In this document: in pieces, positions 1 through 9,484 of the stretch
Numbering within the stretch: position 1 is the first letter of the stretch
Layout: every line of letters starts with the position of its first letter
Origin: Halomonas ventosae
GTDB lineage: Bacteria > Pseudomonadota > Gammaproteobacteria > Pseudomonadales > Halomonadaceae
Reading direction: 5' to 3'
NCBI RefSeq assembly: GCF_004361885.1
Contig: NZ_SNWH01000002.1
Coordinates: forward strand, 209,068-273,067
Length of the DNA stretch: 64,000 nt
Position numbers and translations under genes: made by a program
The notes under the pieces: model-generated
What the model saw: only the letters and a program-made list of their open reading frames with translations
Databases searched by the model: none
What the model was told of the DNA's origin: nothing

Positions 1-948
1 AATGAAGAAGGGCACCACGATCTTGTATTCGGTGCCGACGAAGGCCAGGTTGCCGGACTGGGTCAGCCATTCCGGCAGGCTGTCACGAAAGGGGCGCAGC
101 AGCACGCTCCAGTTGAAGACGGCGAGGGTCTCGGCGAAGCCGACTACGAAGCCGCCGGCGACTGCGCCGTAGGGGTGACCCACGCCGCCGACGATGGTGG
201 CGGCGAAGATCGGCAGCAGCAGGAAGAAGCTGAGGTCGGGCTTGAAGGTCACGTCCAGCGATAGCAGGGTGCCGGCGATGGCGGCAAGCCCCCCGGCGAT
301 CACCCAGGTCACGGCGACGATGGTGTTGGTGTTGATGCCCGAAGCCTGGGCCAGGTCGGGGTTGTCGGACATGGCGCGCATCGCCTTGCCCAGCCGCGAA
401 CGGCTGAGGAAGAGGTGCAGGCCGATGACCGCGACCAGGGTGATTACGAAGAGGTAGAGCTGCGGTTCGGTGACCACCACCGGCGCCCGTACTCCCTCGA
501 AGGGCAGAGCAAGGCGGAAGATCTCCTTGCGGTCGTCGACGTAGAGGCTCTGACCGCTGGTGCCGGCGAACAGTCGGATCAGGCCCTGGAGCATCAGGGT
601 CACCCCCAGCGAGCCGATCACCAGCACGATCGGCTTGACCCCATGGGCGCGCAGTGGCTTGTAGAAGGCCTTGTCGATGCCTACCGCCAGCAAAGCGGTG
701 AGCGCCATGGCCAGCGGCAGCAGAACCAGCGCGGAAGGCACACCGAAGGCGTCCCCGGCACCAGGGAAGGCGGTGGTCAGCAGCAGCACCATGAAGGCGC
801 CGAAGGTCATCATGTCACCATGCGCGAAGTGGGCGAAGCGCATGATGCTGAAGATCAGTGTCACGCCTACCGCGCCGATGGCGTAGATCGAGCCGGTCAC
901 GCTGCCGGCGATCACCACATTGTTGATGAAGAAGACGAGTTCGTTCAC
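1..948 (-). CDS. livH: Branched-chain amino-acid ABC transporter permease (LivH family), 3' end cut by window edge
   Basis: Inner-membrane permease of a hydrophobic amino-acid uptake ABC transporter. The reading frame runs open from a GTG at 948 to base 1 (316 codons), so the C-terminus lies outside. The GTG is preceded by a purine-rich GGAGAA. The product is almost entirely hydrophobic helices and carries LivH-type stretches such as GAVGVTLIFSIMRFAHFAHG near the N-terminus and ATIVGGVGHPYGAVAGG near the cut end. It starts 30 bp after livF, so the order of transcription is livG, livF, livH, with livM expected beyond the edge. No periplasmic binding-protein gene is in view. The substrate (leucine/isoleucine/valine or another amide or amino acid) is inferred from family only. 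Confidence 0.88.
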   Translation of the reverse strand, partial: MNELVFFINNVVIAGSVTGSIYAIGAVGVTLIFSIMRFAHFAHGDMMTFGAFMVLLLTTAFPGAGDAFGVPSALVLLPLAMALTALLAVGIDKAFYKPLRAHGVKPIVLVIGSLGVTLMLQGLIRLFAGTSGQSLYVDDRKEIFRLALPFEGVRAPVVVTEPQLYLFVITLVAVIGLHLFLSRSRLGKAMRAMSDNPDLAQASGINTNTIVAVTWVIAGGLAAIAGTLLSLDVTFKPDLSFFLLLPIFAATIVGGVGHPYGAVAGGFVVGFAETLAVFNWSVLLRPFRDSLPEWLTQSGNLAFVGTEYKIVVPFFI

Positions 949-978
949 GGGAGGGTTCTCCAGTACAGGCTACGGGGG

Positions 979-1683
979 CTAGCCACCGAGGAAGCTCTTG
1001 GCGACTTCCGGGTCGGCGAGCAGCGCGGCACCGGTATCGGTGAAACGGTTCTGGCCGGCGGCCAGCACAAAGCCCCGGTCGGCGATGGCCAGAGCCTGCT
1101 TGGCGTTCTGCTCGACCATTAGGATGCCCACCCCGGCCGAATTGACCAGCTTCACCTGCTCGAAGATCTCGTTCATGTAAAGCGGCGAGAGGCCGGCAGT
1201 GGGCTCGTCGAGCAGCAACAGGCTGGGCTCGGCCATCAATGCCCGGCCCATGGCCACCATCTGGCGCTGGCCGCCGGAGAGTTCTCCGGCGGGCTGGTGG
1301 CGCTTGTCATGCAGCGGCGGAAAGAAGTCGTAGACCTGCTTGAGCATGCGCTTGACGTTGTCGGGCTTGAGGAAAGCCCCCATCTCCAGGTTCTCCTTCA
1401 CCGTGAGACTCGGGAAGACGTTCTTCTCCTGGGGGACGAAGCCCATGCCCTTCTGCACCAGCCTGTTGGGCGGCAGGTTATGGATCGGCTCGCCACGCAG
1501 CAATATCTCGCCCTGGTTGACGTGGAGCAGGCCGAAGATGGCCTTGAGCATGGTGGACTTGCCGGCGCCGTTGGGGCCGACGATCACGCCGATCTCGTCG
1601 GCCTCGATGGCCATGTTCACCCCGTTGAGGATGTTCATGCCGCCGTAGCCGCCATGCACGTCGCGCGCGTCGAGTAATGGCAT
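979..1683 (-). CDS. livF: Branched-chain amino-acid ABC transporter ATP-binding protein LivF
   Basis: Cytoplasmic ATPase that powers the LivH/LivM permease with LivG. The 234-aa product has Walker A GPNGAGKST at residues 36-44, the LSGGQ signature at 135-139 and Walker B LLLLDEP at 155-161, followed by the TAGLSP stretch typical of LivF. The frame stays open upstream to 1779, inside livG. I chose the ATG at 1683 because homology-like sequence (MPLLDARDVHGGYGGMN) begins there and length matches the family. It lies 82 bp after livG and 30 bp before livH, so it is co-transcribed with both. Confidence 0.92.
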   Translation of the reverse strand: MPLLDARDVHGGYGGMNILNGVNMAIEADEIGVIVGPNGAGKSTMLKAIFGLLHVNQGEILLRGEPIHNLPPNRLVQKGMGFVPQEKNVFPSLTVKENLEMGAFLKPDNVKRMLKQVYDFFPPLHDKRHQPAGELSGGQRQMVAMGRALMAEPSLLLLDEPTAGLSPLYMNEIFEQVKLVNSAGVGILMVEQNAKQALAIADRGFVLAAGQNRFTDTGAALLADPEVAKSFLGG

Positions 1684-1765
1684 TGTCAGGCGTTCTCTGC
1701 GTTTGTTCGTGTTGTGGGGATGCGCTAGCCGGATGGCTGCCGGCGCGCGGAGGGCAGTGTTGTGG

Positions 1766-2533
1766 TCAGGACGCGGCACCGAAGTAGGCCTCGATGACCC
1801 GGGGGTCGTTCTGGATCTCCTCGATGCTACCCTCGACCATCACGCTGCCCTGGGCCAGCACGATCACCGGGTCGCAAAGGCGGGCGATCATGTCCATGTC
1901 GTGCTCGATGACCAGGAAGGTGTAGCCCATCTCGCGGTTGAGCCGCTCGATGTTGCTCACCAGGTCGCCGAGCAGGGTGCGGTTGACCCCGGCGGCGATC
2001 TCGTCGAGCAGCACCACACGGGCGTCGGTCATCATGGTGCGGCCGAGCTCCAGCAGCTTCTTCTGTCCGCCGGAAAGATTGCCGGCCAGTTCGTTGCGTA
2101 CAGGGTGCAGGCCGATGAAGTCGATGACCTCCAGCGCCCGGCGGCGCACCTCGCTCTCCTCCAGCATTACCCGCGAGGGCTTGAACCAGGCGTTGAATAG
2201 GCTCTCACCGGCCTGGGCCGGCGGTACCATCATCAGATTCTCCAGCGCCGTCATCTGCGAGAACTCGTGAGCGATCTGGAAGGTGCGCAGCAATCCCTTG
2301 TGGAACAGTTGGTTGGCGGGTTGGTTGGTGATCTCCTCGCCATCGAGCAGGATGTGGCCGCTGTCCAGCGGTAGGGCCCCGGCGATGATGTTGAACAGCG
2401 TCGATTTACCGGCGCCGTTGGGGCCGATCAGGCCGGTGATCGAGCCCTGCTCCACCTGGATCGAACAGTCATTGATGACCTTGAGGCCGCCGAAGGCCTT
2501 GTGGACGTGCTGGACGTCGATGATGGCTGCCAT
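1766..2533 (-). CDS. livG: Branched-chain amino-acid ABC transporter ATP-binding protein LivG
   Basis: Second ATPase of the same importer, 255 aa. Walker A GPNGAGKST is at 37-45, LSGGQ at 153-157, Walker B VVLLDE at 173-178 and an H-loop VIEHDMDM further on. The residue after the Walker B glutamate is Ile (DEIAAGVN) where most ABC ATPases have Pro (DEPxAG); some LivG-like proteins tolerate this. Livestock of the family-specific long insertion between Walker A and the signature separates it from LivF. First liv gene of the visible operon, 229 bp after the preceding small gene. UrtD of urea transporters is a related alternative, but the gene order here is not urtABCDE. Confidence 0.9.
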   Translation of the reverse strand: MAAIIDVQHVHKAFGGLKVINDCSIQVEQGSITGLIGPNGAGKSTLFNIIAGALPLDSGHILLDGEEITNQPANQLFHKGLLRTFQIAHEFSQMTALENLMMVPPAQAGESLFNAWFKPSRVMLEESEVRRRALEVIDFIGLHPVRNELAGNLSGGQKKLLELGRTMMTDARVVLLDEIAAGVNRTLLGDLVSNIERLNREMGYTFLVIEHDMDMIARLCDPVIVLAQGSVMVEGSIEEIQNDPRVIEAYFGAAS

Positions 2534-2762
2534 GTCAGGTTCCGTCGGTTGTTGTTCTGCAACGTGTGGAGGCCGAGGCTGACGCCGGTCAACAGGAAGA
2601 GGCCCTTGGGGTCCAGACGTTGTGCGCGCTCATGGAGATCCAAAGTTGTCTTGATGGCCTTGTGAGCCTGGCTCGTGCAACTCTGCGGCACAAGCCACCT
2701 TCCTGGCTAGTGGTGCTGCGTTTAGGGGGCGTTGGCGGTAGCGGTAGCCACCCCCGCATGGA

Positions 2763-3083
2763 TCATTCCTGCTGCTCGTCGGTTTCCTCGGGATGGCGAG
2801 GTTCCAGGGCGCGATAGGCATCGGGCAGGCGCACGATGTCGCCGAGCGAGAGGTCGCCGACACTCTGCTTGCGCCGGCCGTTGTCGTTGGCGATCAGTGC
2901 CACCACTTCGCCGATGCTGGTGTCCTCGACGCGTGCCTCGACCTTCACCCTCACGGTGAAGCCTCGGTAGCGGGCCGAGAGGATGCTGCTGGGATGGGGT
3001 ATCGGGCAGTCCTCGGGATGGTCGGCATAAAAGCGCAGGACGCTCTCGGTGCCGGGGTCGTCCCATTCTACGTGCTTGTGCAT
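2763..3083 (-). CDS. Small conserved hypothetical protein, 106 aa
   Basis: I do not recognise this family. The frame is open to 3179, but the ATG at 3083 has a clear AAGGAG Shine-Dalgarno about eight bases upstream and begins MHKHVEWDDPGTES. The product is soluble and acidic with no membrane segment or signal peptide. It has a beta-rich middle (RYRGFTVRVKVEARVED) and a Glu-rich tail (EETDEQQE). It sits between typA and livG on the same strand, 128 bp after the typA stop and beyond a typA terminator hairpin. Codon use looks like its neighbours. Function unknown. Confidence 0.7.
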   Translation of the reverse strand: MHKHVEWDDPGTESVLRFYADHPEDCPIPHPSSILSARYRGFTVRVKVEARVEDTSIGEVVALIANDNGRRKQSVGDLSLGDIVRLPDAYRALEPRHPEETDEQQE

Positions 3084-3167
3084 CTTGATGCTCCTTGGGT
3101 AGAGGCGTTTCAGGCTCAGCATAGTCGCCCTGACCCCGGAAGACTGCATGCCGCCGTCATCAGCGCG

Positions 3168-3189
3168 AGAGCCCGCCAAGGCGGGCTCT
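3168..3189 (-). terminator. Hairpin downstream of typA
   Basis: A perfect 10-bp inverted repeat (AGAGCCCGCC, two-base loop, GGCGGGCTCT) lies 22 bp past the typA stop. There is no run of U after it on the minus strand, so it may be a 3'-end stabilising hairpin or weak terminator. Confidence 0.55.
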
Positions 3190-3211
3190 GCAGACGGCCA
3201 GCCAGCCAGCG

Positions 3212-5062
<1,851 letters not shown>

Positions 5063-5386
5063 AGGGTGTGACTCACTGATATGTACGCACCTATGTACAC
5101 GGTTTTGTTTCGTACCCTAGGCGCGGGGCAGGGATGTAGGGCGCGCATTGTACAGAATGGCGGCGCCCAGGAGTAGCGTAATCACCTTTGCCTCGGAACC
5201 ATCGCCCTGCGTAGAGCGCTTGGGGGCTGTGGCGAGATTCGGACAGCATTTCCTGGAATGGGCAGCACAAACCGATGACTGACAAGCGATGATCAGCGGG
5301 CGCTTACGATTTTTGACGCTAGCTGAAGGGTAGGGCTATCGCAGTTGGATCTGACGAGGGGCGCCGGGACAGGTCGTAGAGGGGGC
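5063..5386. other. Intergenic region upstream of typA, no convincing gene
   Basis: A 324-bp gap holding the presumed typA promoter region. A TACAAT hexamer lies on the minus strand near 5149-5154, without a good -35. The beginning of a degenerate copy of a dispersed repeat starts near 5355. A 64-codon open frame on the minus strand (5091-5285) has no ribosome-binding site or recognisable sequence and is not called. Confidence 0.5.
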
Positions 5387-5422
5387 CTACGCCAGGGATG
5401 GCGTCGGTAGCCCCAGGGAGGG
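5355..5422. repeat. Degenerate copy of a palindromic intergenic repeat (partner at 18924-19033)
   Basis: Shares GAGGGGCGCCGGGA, AGGTCG, an inner stem-loop ending GGATGGC and the CCCAGGGA-GGG block, in the same order, with the fuller element at 18924-19033. The inner palindrome here is ACGCCA/TGGCGT instead of TTTGCCA/TGGCAAA, so both arms changed together. The right-hand outer arm of the fuller copy is missing. The stop codon of the small gene on the minus strand (5387) lies inside this repeat. Confidence 0.65.
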
Positions 5423-5674
5423 GGCCACTATAGTCTCCGAGTGCCTGTCTGGCTCTTCGTCGCTATCAATTTGCTCCTGAAGCCTGTTCAGCTCGCTTAG
5501 TATCAGCACCAGCATGTCGTCCACGCTGGTTAGTTTTCCTTCTGGCGTCAGCAACTCCAGATGCTCAGCCCATTGGCGTGGCCATGGATTGTTTGTGGCG
5601 CTCTCAAGAAGGCCACGTCTACGTGGAAGCACACTGTCAGGCGGGAAGAAGGGAGGGTCTAATTCGTTCGACAT
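5387..5674 (-). CDS. Hypothetical protein, 95 aa, downstream of the toxin-antitoxin pair
   Basis: Starts at ATG 5674 with GAGGAG seven bases upstream; the open frame reaches 5734 but nothing supports the longer form. The product has a Pro-rich N-terminus (MSNELDPPFFPPDSVLPRRR), then an amphipathic segment (SVDDMLVLILSELNRLQEQI) that could be a short coiled coil. No recognised domain. The last dozen or so codons run into the degenerate intergenic repeat at 5355-5422, so the C-terminus may have been replaced or extended by it. It lies 123 bp after the antitoxin gene on the same strand. Confidence 0.55.
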   Translation of the reverse strand: MSNELDPPFFPPDSVLPRRRGLLESATNNPWPRQWAEHLELLTPEGKLTSVDDMLVLILSELNRLQEQIDSDEEPDRHSETIVAPSLGLPTPSLA

Positions 5675-5797
5675 CGCGCTACTCCTCGCGCACTTCAGGT
5701 TGGGGAGGGCTGGCGGGCATGGTGGAGTTACCATGCTATGCTTTCGGGTGATCGGACCTAGCCAGCCAACAGGGGCGGCGCTTGCCGCGTCATCGGC

Positions 5798-6145
5798 TCA
5801 GTCGTCGTCGAGGGAGAGTTGCTGCACATGGATACCCATGGCGGTGGCCAGCTTCTTCAGCGTGCTGTGGCGGAGGTTGGCACCGGGGCGCTCCCACTGG
5901 GCGACTTGGGCCTGGGAGACCTCCAGCCGGCTGGCAAGCTCAGCCTGGGTCATGTCCAGGTACTCGCGCCAGCAACGAACCAGCGGAATCTCGTCGGACA
6001 GGTGGCGGCTGACGATCTCGTGAGGCAGTGTCAGGGCCTCGGCGTCGCCGGCTCGCTCCACCAGCTCGGTGAACTGTTCCAGGGGCACAACGGCAAAGCG
6101 GCGGCCCGCCTCCTCGCTGATACGGTAATCAATAGGTGCGCTCAT
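5798..6145 (-). CDS. XRE-family antitoxin (HigA-like)
   Basis: 115-aa antitoxin expected to bind and neutralise the adjacent RelE-type toxin and to repress the operon. The C-terminal half is a Cro/C1-type helix-turn-helix (MTQAELASRLEVSQAQVAQW), followed by the usual helix (STLKKLATAMGI). The N-terminal 40 residues (ISEEAGRRFAVVPLEQFTEL) look like the toxin-neutralising region. The start ATG at 6145 lies inside the toxin gene, giving a 17-bp overlap and translational coupling with the toxin first, the order of HigBA systems. The pair sits between typA and ssrA, a common site for acquired cargo. Confidence 0.85.
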   Translation of the reverse strand: MSAPIDYRISEEAGRRFAVVPLEQFTELVERAGDAEALTLPHEIVSRHLSDEIPLVRCWREYLDMTQAELASRLEVSQAQVAQWERPGANLRHSTLKKLATAMGIHVQQLSLDDD

Positions 6146-6383
6146 CGCGTTTCTTCACCTCCTCGATGGACACCACGCGCAGCCAGGTTTCTACGTCGAA
6201 TAACACGCGGTAGCGGCCCACACGGAGCCGGTAGTGGTGCTGGTGGCGCTTCAGTGGCTTGATGTCCTTGGTCGTGATGCAGCCCGGCCACTCCTCCAGC
6301 TCGCCCACGCTGGCAATGATCCGGCTGCGGTCGGGCTTGGGTATCTTGCTGGCCTGCTTGGTGGCCTTCAGCGTCCACTGCAT
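6129..6383 (-). CDS. RelE/ParE-superfamily toxin (HigB-like mRNA interferase)
   Basis: 84-aa basic protein of the RelE/ParE fold. It has the family pattern: an N-terminal helix rich in Lys, then LKRHQHHYRLRVGRYRVLFDVE, the beta-strand core, and a C-terminal VVSIEEVKKRDERTY, with the terminal RDE-x-Y region where RelE-type catalytic residues usually sit. Ribosome-dependent mRNA cleavage is inferred from family; gyrase inhibition (ParE-like) is a less likely alternative. The ATG at 6383 has only a weak ribosome-binding site. Overlaps the antitoxin start by 17 bp. Confidence 0.85.
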   Translation of the reverse strand: MQWTLKATKQASKIPKPDRSRIIASVGELEEWPGCITTKDIKPLKRHQHHYRLRVGRYRVLFDVETWLRVVSIEEVKKRDERTY

Positions 6384-6702
6384 TCACGGCGGTGGCGGAC
6401 AGCTTGTTGGTCTGGCGGCTCATGGGGCACCTCGGGCTGGTGGTCGCCTCATGCCCCCGTTCGGCTGTGCCGGATGCCCCCAAGTAGGGGAAGGCTGTCT
6501 GCCAGGTGGGCGCCGGTTGGCGCGGGTTCTGGCGAAGTTGGGGGCATTAGGTAGCTGGTTTCGACGCTGTGCCCCCAGACATGCCCCCTTGGGAGGGGGC
6601 ATGTCAAGGAATGCTATGAAACGTCCAGACACAAGAAAGGGGCCCGGAGGCCCCTATTCATGCGGCTTCTGAAGCGTTGTGGAACCTCCTGAAACCTTGG
6701 TT
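6384..6702. other. Gene-free stretch between toxin gene and ssrA, with repeated ATGCCCCC motifs
   Basis: No convincing gene. The octamer ATGCCCCC occurs at 6451, 6474 and 6581 and inverted (GGGGGCAT) at 6540 and 6595. The last pair forms a 10-bp hairpin at 6579-6604 (ACATGCCCCC / GGGGGCATGT, six-base loop). The ssrA terminator follows at 6631-6655. A 70-codon minus-strand frame (6420-6632) has no recognisable sequence. May be the worn remains of an element once integrated at the tmRNA 3' end. Confidence 0.5.
6631..6655 (-). terminator. Intrinsic terminator of ssrA
   Basis: On the minus strand AGGGGCC, a four-base loop and GGCCCCT are followed directly by TTTCTT. It lies 48 bp after the tmRNA CCA end. 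Confidence 0.8.
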
Positions 6703-7082
6703 TGGTGGAGGCGGCGGGAATTGAACCCGCGTCCGCCGGCACTCACCCATTGGCTCTACATGCTTAGTTTCGTCTTTTGATTTAACGCGACTGGCTCCGA
6801 CGAGCAGGATCCAGCCACGCGATTCCTCTCAGTTTTAACGACCGGCGAGAGGACACCACCGATCGCGATCCCATCAGTCGTCGCTCGTATCCCCTCCGTG
6901 ATGAATGGGCACATCACTTCGGGGCCGGGCTAGAAGCTAGCGGCGTTTAAGCTGCCAGCGCGCCCTGAGCGTAGTTGTCGTCGTTTGCGACTATTCAATC
7001 GTGATGTTGGATTTACGAGATACATCACGCTCTCGGCATGCACCTCAGGGATTGTCACCGGCGTCGAAACCGTGTCGCCCCC
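6703..7082 (-). ncRNA. ssrA: Transfer-messenger RNA (tmRNA, SsrA)
   Basis: Rescues stalled ribosomes by trans-translation with SmpB. The 380-nt RNA begins GGGGGCGACACGG and ends with an encoded CCA (complement of 6703-6705). The 5' GGGGGCG pairs fully with the CGCCUCC before the discriminator A, and the T-arm GGGTTCAATTCCC is present. The tag frame runs 6988 to 6947 and reads ANDDNYAQGALAA then TAA: the enterobacterial/pseudomonad tag with a three-residue QGA-type extension. The partner gene smpB starts upstream on the same strand and ends 40 bp before the tmRNA. Confidence 0.97.
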
Positions 7083-7122
7083 GTAATACGCATCCTAACA
7101 GGATGTACTGGTTAGTGACACC

Positions 7123-7614
7123 TCAGGCCTTGGTTTGTTCCCGCATGATGCGGCCTTTCTGGCGCTGCCAGTCGCGGTCCTTCTCGGTGGCTCGCTTGTC
7201 GTGGAGCTTCTTGCCGGTCACCAGGGCCAGCTCGCACTTCACCCGGTTGTTCTTCCAATAGAGCTTGAGCGGTACGCAAGTATGGCCCTTCTCTTGGGTG
7301 CGGGAGAAGATCTTGGCGATCTCCTTGCGATGCAGCAGCAGCTTGCGGGTGCGCGTCGGATCCGCCACCTCGTGGGTACTGGCGGTGTTCAGCGGCATGA
7401 TGTGGCTGCCCAGCAGCCAGGCTTCGCCGTTCTTGACCAGGATGTAGGTGTCGGTGAGCTGCGCCTTGCCAGCCCGCAGGCTCTTTACCTCCCAGCCGGC
7501 CAGCACCAGCCCGGCCTCGAAGGTCTCGTCGATGTGGTACTCGAAGCGAGCCTTCTTGTTCTGGGCGATGACATTGTTGCCAGGCCCCTTGCTCTTGCCT
7601 TTCTTATTGGCCAT
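7123..7614 (-). CDS. smpB: SsrA-binding protein SmpB
   Basis: Binds the tRNA-like domain of tmRNA and occupies the decoding centre of stalled ribosomes. The 163-aa product has the oligonucleotide-binding core ([41 protein letters not shown]) and the basic C-terminal tail ([20 protein letters not shown]) that becomes helical in the mRNA channel. The frame extends upstream through ratA on the other strand, but ATG 7614 has GAGG upstream and the conserved N-terminus [12 protein letters not shown]. Same strand and immediately upstream of ssrA, so protein and RNA partner are linked. Divergent from ratA. Confidence 0.97.
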   Translation of the reverse strand: MANKKGKSKGPGNNVIAQNKKARFEYHIDETFEAGLVLAGWEVKSLRAGKAQLTDTYILVKNGEAWLLGSHIMPLNTASTHEVADPTRTRKLLLHRKEIAKIFSRTQEKGHTCVPLKLYWKNNRVKCELALVTGKKLHDKRATEKDRDWQRQKGRIMREQTKA

Positions 7615-7741
7615 GAAACCTCGTGTCCTGTATCTGCCGGTGGCACTGCCCTTCGATGTGGGGGGAAGCGTGGTACCATTCAAGGACTGAAATAACCGCT
7701 CATGATACGCCCTGGGCACTGTGAAGTCAGCGGAGAGCTCA

Positions 7742-8173
7742 ATGCCAACGGTCAATCGGTCCGCCACGGTGCGGCATACCCCCAAGGAGATGTTCGACCT
7801 GGTCAACGACTTCGAGCGGTATCCGGAGTTCCTGCCCGGGTGCCGCCGCGCCCGCCTGCTTGAGCACGACGACGCGCACCTGATCGGTGAGATGACCCTG
7901 GGACGGGCCGGCATCGAGCAGAGCTTCACCACGCGCAACGACCTGATTGAGCCCGAGCGCATCGAGATGTCGCTGGTCAGCGGCCCTTTCAAGCGACTGC
8001 GCGGTCGCTGGCTGTTTCTGCCCATAGGCGAGCACGCCTGCAAGGTGAGCCTTGAGCTGGAGTTCGAGTTTGCCAACCGTCTGATGGGCATGGCCTTCGG
8101 CAAGCTCTTCCAGCAGGTGGCCGGCCAGTTGGTGGATTCCTTCACGCGGCGGGCGGACCAGCTGTATGGCTGA
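7742..8173 (+). CDS. ratA: Ribosome-association toxin/START-domain protein RatA
   Basis: RatA (YfjG) has a START/coenzyme Q-binding fold. In E. coli it was reported to block 70S formation, and homologues (Coq10) aid ubiquinone function; which role holds here is open. The 143-aa form starts at ATG 7742, seven codons inside the open frame, with GGAGAG just upstream. Conserved regions include [17 protein letters not shown] near the N-terminus and [14 protein letters not shown] in the middle. Overlaps rnfH by 8 bp, the usual ratA-rnfH pair, divergent from smpB as in E. coli. Confidence 0.92.
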   Translation: MPTVNRSATVRHTPKEMFDLVNDFERYPEFLPGCRRARLLEHDDAHLIGEMTLGRAGIEQSFTTRNDLIEPERIEMSLVSGPFKRLRGRWLFLPIGEHACKVSLELEFEFANRLMGMAFGKLFQQVAGQLVDSFTRRADQLYG

Positions 8174-8480
8174 TAGCACAGCTACCATGCTCGAGGTCGA
8201 GGTGGCCTTTGCGCTACCTGAGCGGCAGCGCATCATGCCGCTGTCGGTACCCGCGGGTACCACGGCGCGTCAGGCGGTGGCCATGGCGAGGCTGGAGGTG
8301 GCGTTTCCCGAATACTCTCCGGTCATCTTCCGGGAGGCCGACCTGGGCATCTTCGGCAAGCGTCTGCGCGACCCGGATGCGGTGCGTCTGCGCGACGGGG
8401 ATCGGGTCGAGGTCTATCGCCCGCTGCAGATCGATCCCAAGGCGGCGCGTATCGAGAGAGCGGCTGACGAAAGACGCTGA
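8166..8480 (+). CDS. rnfH: RnfH family protein (UPF0125, ubiquitin-like fold)
   Basis: Small beta-grasp protein of unknown biochemical role, paired with ratA across gammaproteobacteria (also called RatB/PasI). 104 aa; the conserved stretch [18 protein letters not shown] and the ending [15 protein letters not shown] are typical. Start overlaps the end of ratA by 8 bp, so translation is probably coupled. Ends 18 bp before the convergent bamE stop. Confidence 0.9.
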   Translation: MADSTATMLEVEVAFALPERQRIMPLSVPAGTTARQAVAMARLEVAFPEYSPVIFREADLGIFGKRLRDPDAVRLRDGDRVEVYRPLQIDPKAARIERAADERR

Positions 8481-8497
8481 CTGCGGGCCGGGACCGG

Positions 8498-8932
8498 CTA
8501 CTCGCCGGGACGATCCGGGGTGACGTTGTCGATGGGGTCTTCCTGTATGTCCGATATGCCCTCGACACGGGATCCCACGCCCTTGTCTTTGGGTAGCTGG
8601 ATGTTGCCGGCGATATTGCCCTCGTCCTCGATGCTGACCAGGCGTTCGCCCTGGAAAGTCAGCGTGACCCGGCGCTGCTTCACGCCGCCATAGGCCTTAT
8701 CGAGGCGGTAGACGTAGTCCCACTCGTTGGCGTCGAAGGGTGCCTCGAGCAGCGGGCTGCCCATCAGGTCGATTACCTGGCTGCGACTCATACCCGGTCG
8801 TAGCTGCTCGACCATGGCCTCGGTCACCAGGTTACCCTGGGGCAGGTCGCGCTTGTACACGCCGATATAGCTGCAACCGCTGATCATCAGCAGGGCGACG
8901 GAAAGGGTGATGATTCTAGTCAGCTTTTGCAT
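8498..8932 (-). CDS. bamE: Outer-membrane assembly lipoprotein BamE (SmpA)
   Basis: Component of the BAM complex that inserts beta-barrel proteins into the outer membrane. 144 aa from ATG 8932. The signal peptide ends in lipobox ISGC with Cys20 as lipidated residue. Conserved core: RDLPQGNLVTEAMVEQLRPG, GMSRSQVIDLMGSP and the NEWDYVYRL strand. The extended start (9022) would bury the signal peptide and is rejected. The tail after about residue 105 is acidic and unconserved. Divergent from fur with 72 bp between starts, convergent with rnfH. Confidence 0.95.
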   Translation of the reverse strand: MQKLTRIITLSVALLMISGCSYIGVYKRDLPQGNLVTEAMVEQLRPGMSRSQVIDLMGSPLLEAPFDANEWDYVYRLDKAYGGVKQRRVTLTFQGERLVSIEDEGNIAGNIQLPKDKGVGSRVEGISDIQEDPIDNVTPDRPGE

Positions 8933-8957
8933 TTGCGCCTGTTCTTCACTATCGTGT

Positions 8958-8979
8958 GGTCGGTCGATCATAACCGACC
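8958..8979. promoter_or_regulatory. Operator-like inverted repeat between bamE and fur
   Basis: Perfect 7-bp arms GGTCGGT and ACCGACC with an 8-bp spacer, centred between the two divergent start codons. It does not resemble a Fur box. Protein partner unknown. Confidence 0.4.
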
Positions 8980-9004
8980 CTACCCGATACTGCGAAGAGC
9001 GACC

Positions 9005-9460
9005 ATGGCCGACCAGAACCATGAATTACGCAAGGCCGGTCTCAAGGTGACCCTGCCTCGCGTCAAGATCCTGCAGATTCTCGAGAATGCCTCCGAGCAA
9101 CACCACTTGAGCGCCGAGGACGTCTACAAAACCCTGCTCGACACCGGGGAGGACGTAGGCCTGGCCACTGTCTATCGCGTGTTGACCCAGTTCGAGTCTG
9201 CTGGTCTAGTGATTCGCCACAACTTCGATGGCGGGCATGCGGTCTTCGAACTCTCCCATGAGGAGCACCACGACCATATGGTGTGCCTGGAGAGCGGCGA
9301 GATCATCGAATTCTTCGATGAGACCATCGAACGACGTCAGCAGCAGATCGCCGAGGAACACGGCTTCGATCTCATCGACCACGCGCTGGTGCTTTACGTG
9401 CGGCCACAGGGCTCGCGGACGAATCGCCAGGAAGGCCTGCAGAATCTGCAGAAGAAGTGA
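9005..9460 (+). CDS. fur: Ferric uptake regulator Fur
   Basis: Iron-responsive repressor, 151 aa from ATG 9005 (the in-frame ATG at 8927 lies inside bamE and is ignored). The DNA-binding winged helix covers about residues 1-80, with the recognition helix near GLATVYRVLTQFE. Metal-binding His/Glu/Asp cluster HEEHHDHMVC is at 85-94. The E. coli structural-zinc CxxC is absent: Cys94 is the only cysteine and the next position is CLES instead of CLDC, as in pseudomonad-type Fur. Divergent from bamE, the usual gammaproteobacterial context. Confidence 0.96.
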   Translation: MADQNHELRKAGLKVTLPRVKILQILENASEQHHLSAEDVYKTLLDTGEDVGLATVYRVLTQFESAGLVIRHNFDGGHAVFELSHEEHHDHMVCLESGEIIEFFDETIERRQQQIAEEHGFDLIDHALVLYVRPQGSRTNRQEGLQNLQKK

Positions 9461-9484
9461 TCCTGGCTCGCTGAGCACTGCCGC

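Noticed and set aside
5091..5285. 64-codon minus-strand frame upstream of typA
   Set aside because: No ribosome-binding site, no recognisable sequence, and it occupies the probable typA promoter.
6420..6632. 70-codon minus-strand frame next to ssrA as an integrase remnant
   Set aside because: No tyrosine-recombinase motif can be seen; Pro/Arg-rich product typical of random GC-rich sequence.
8933..9004. Fur box controlling fur itself
   Set aside because: No match to the AT-rich GATAAT-type repeats; the only palindrome there is GC-rich and unlike a Fur site.
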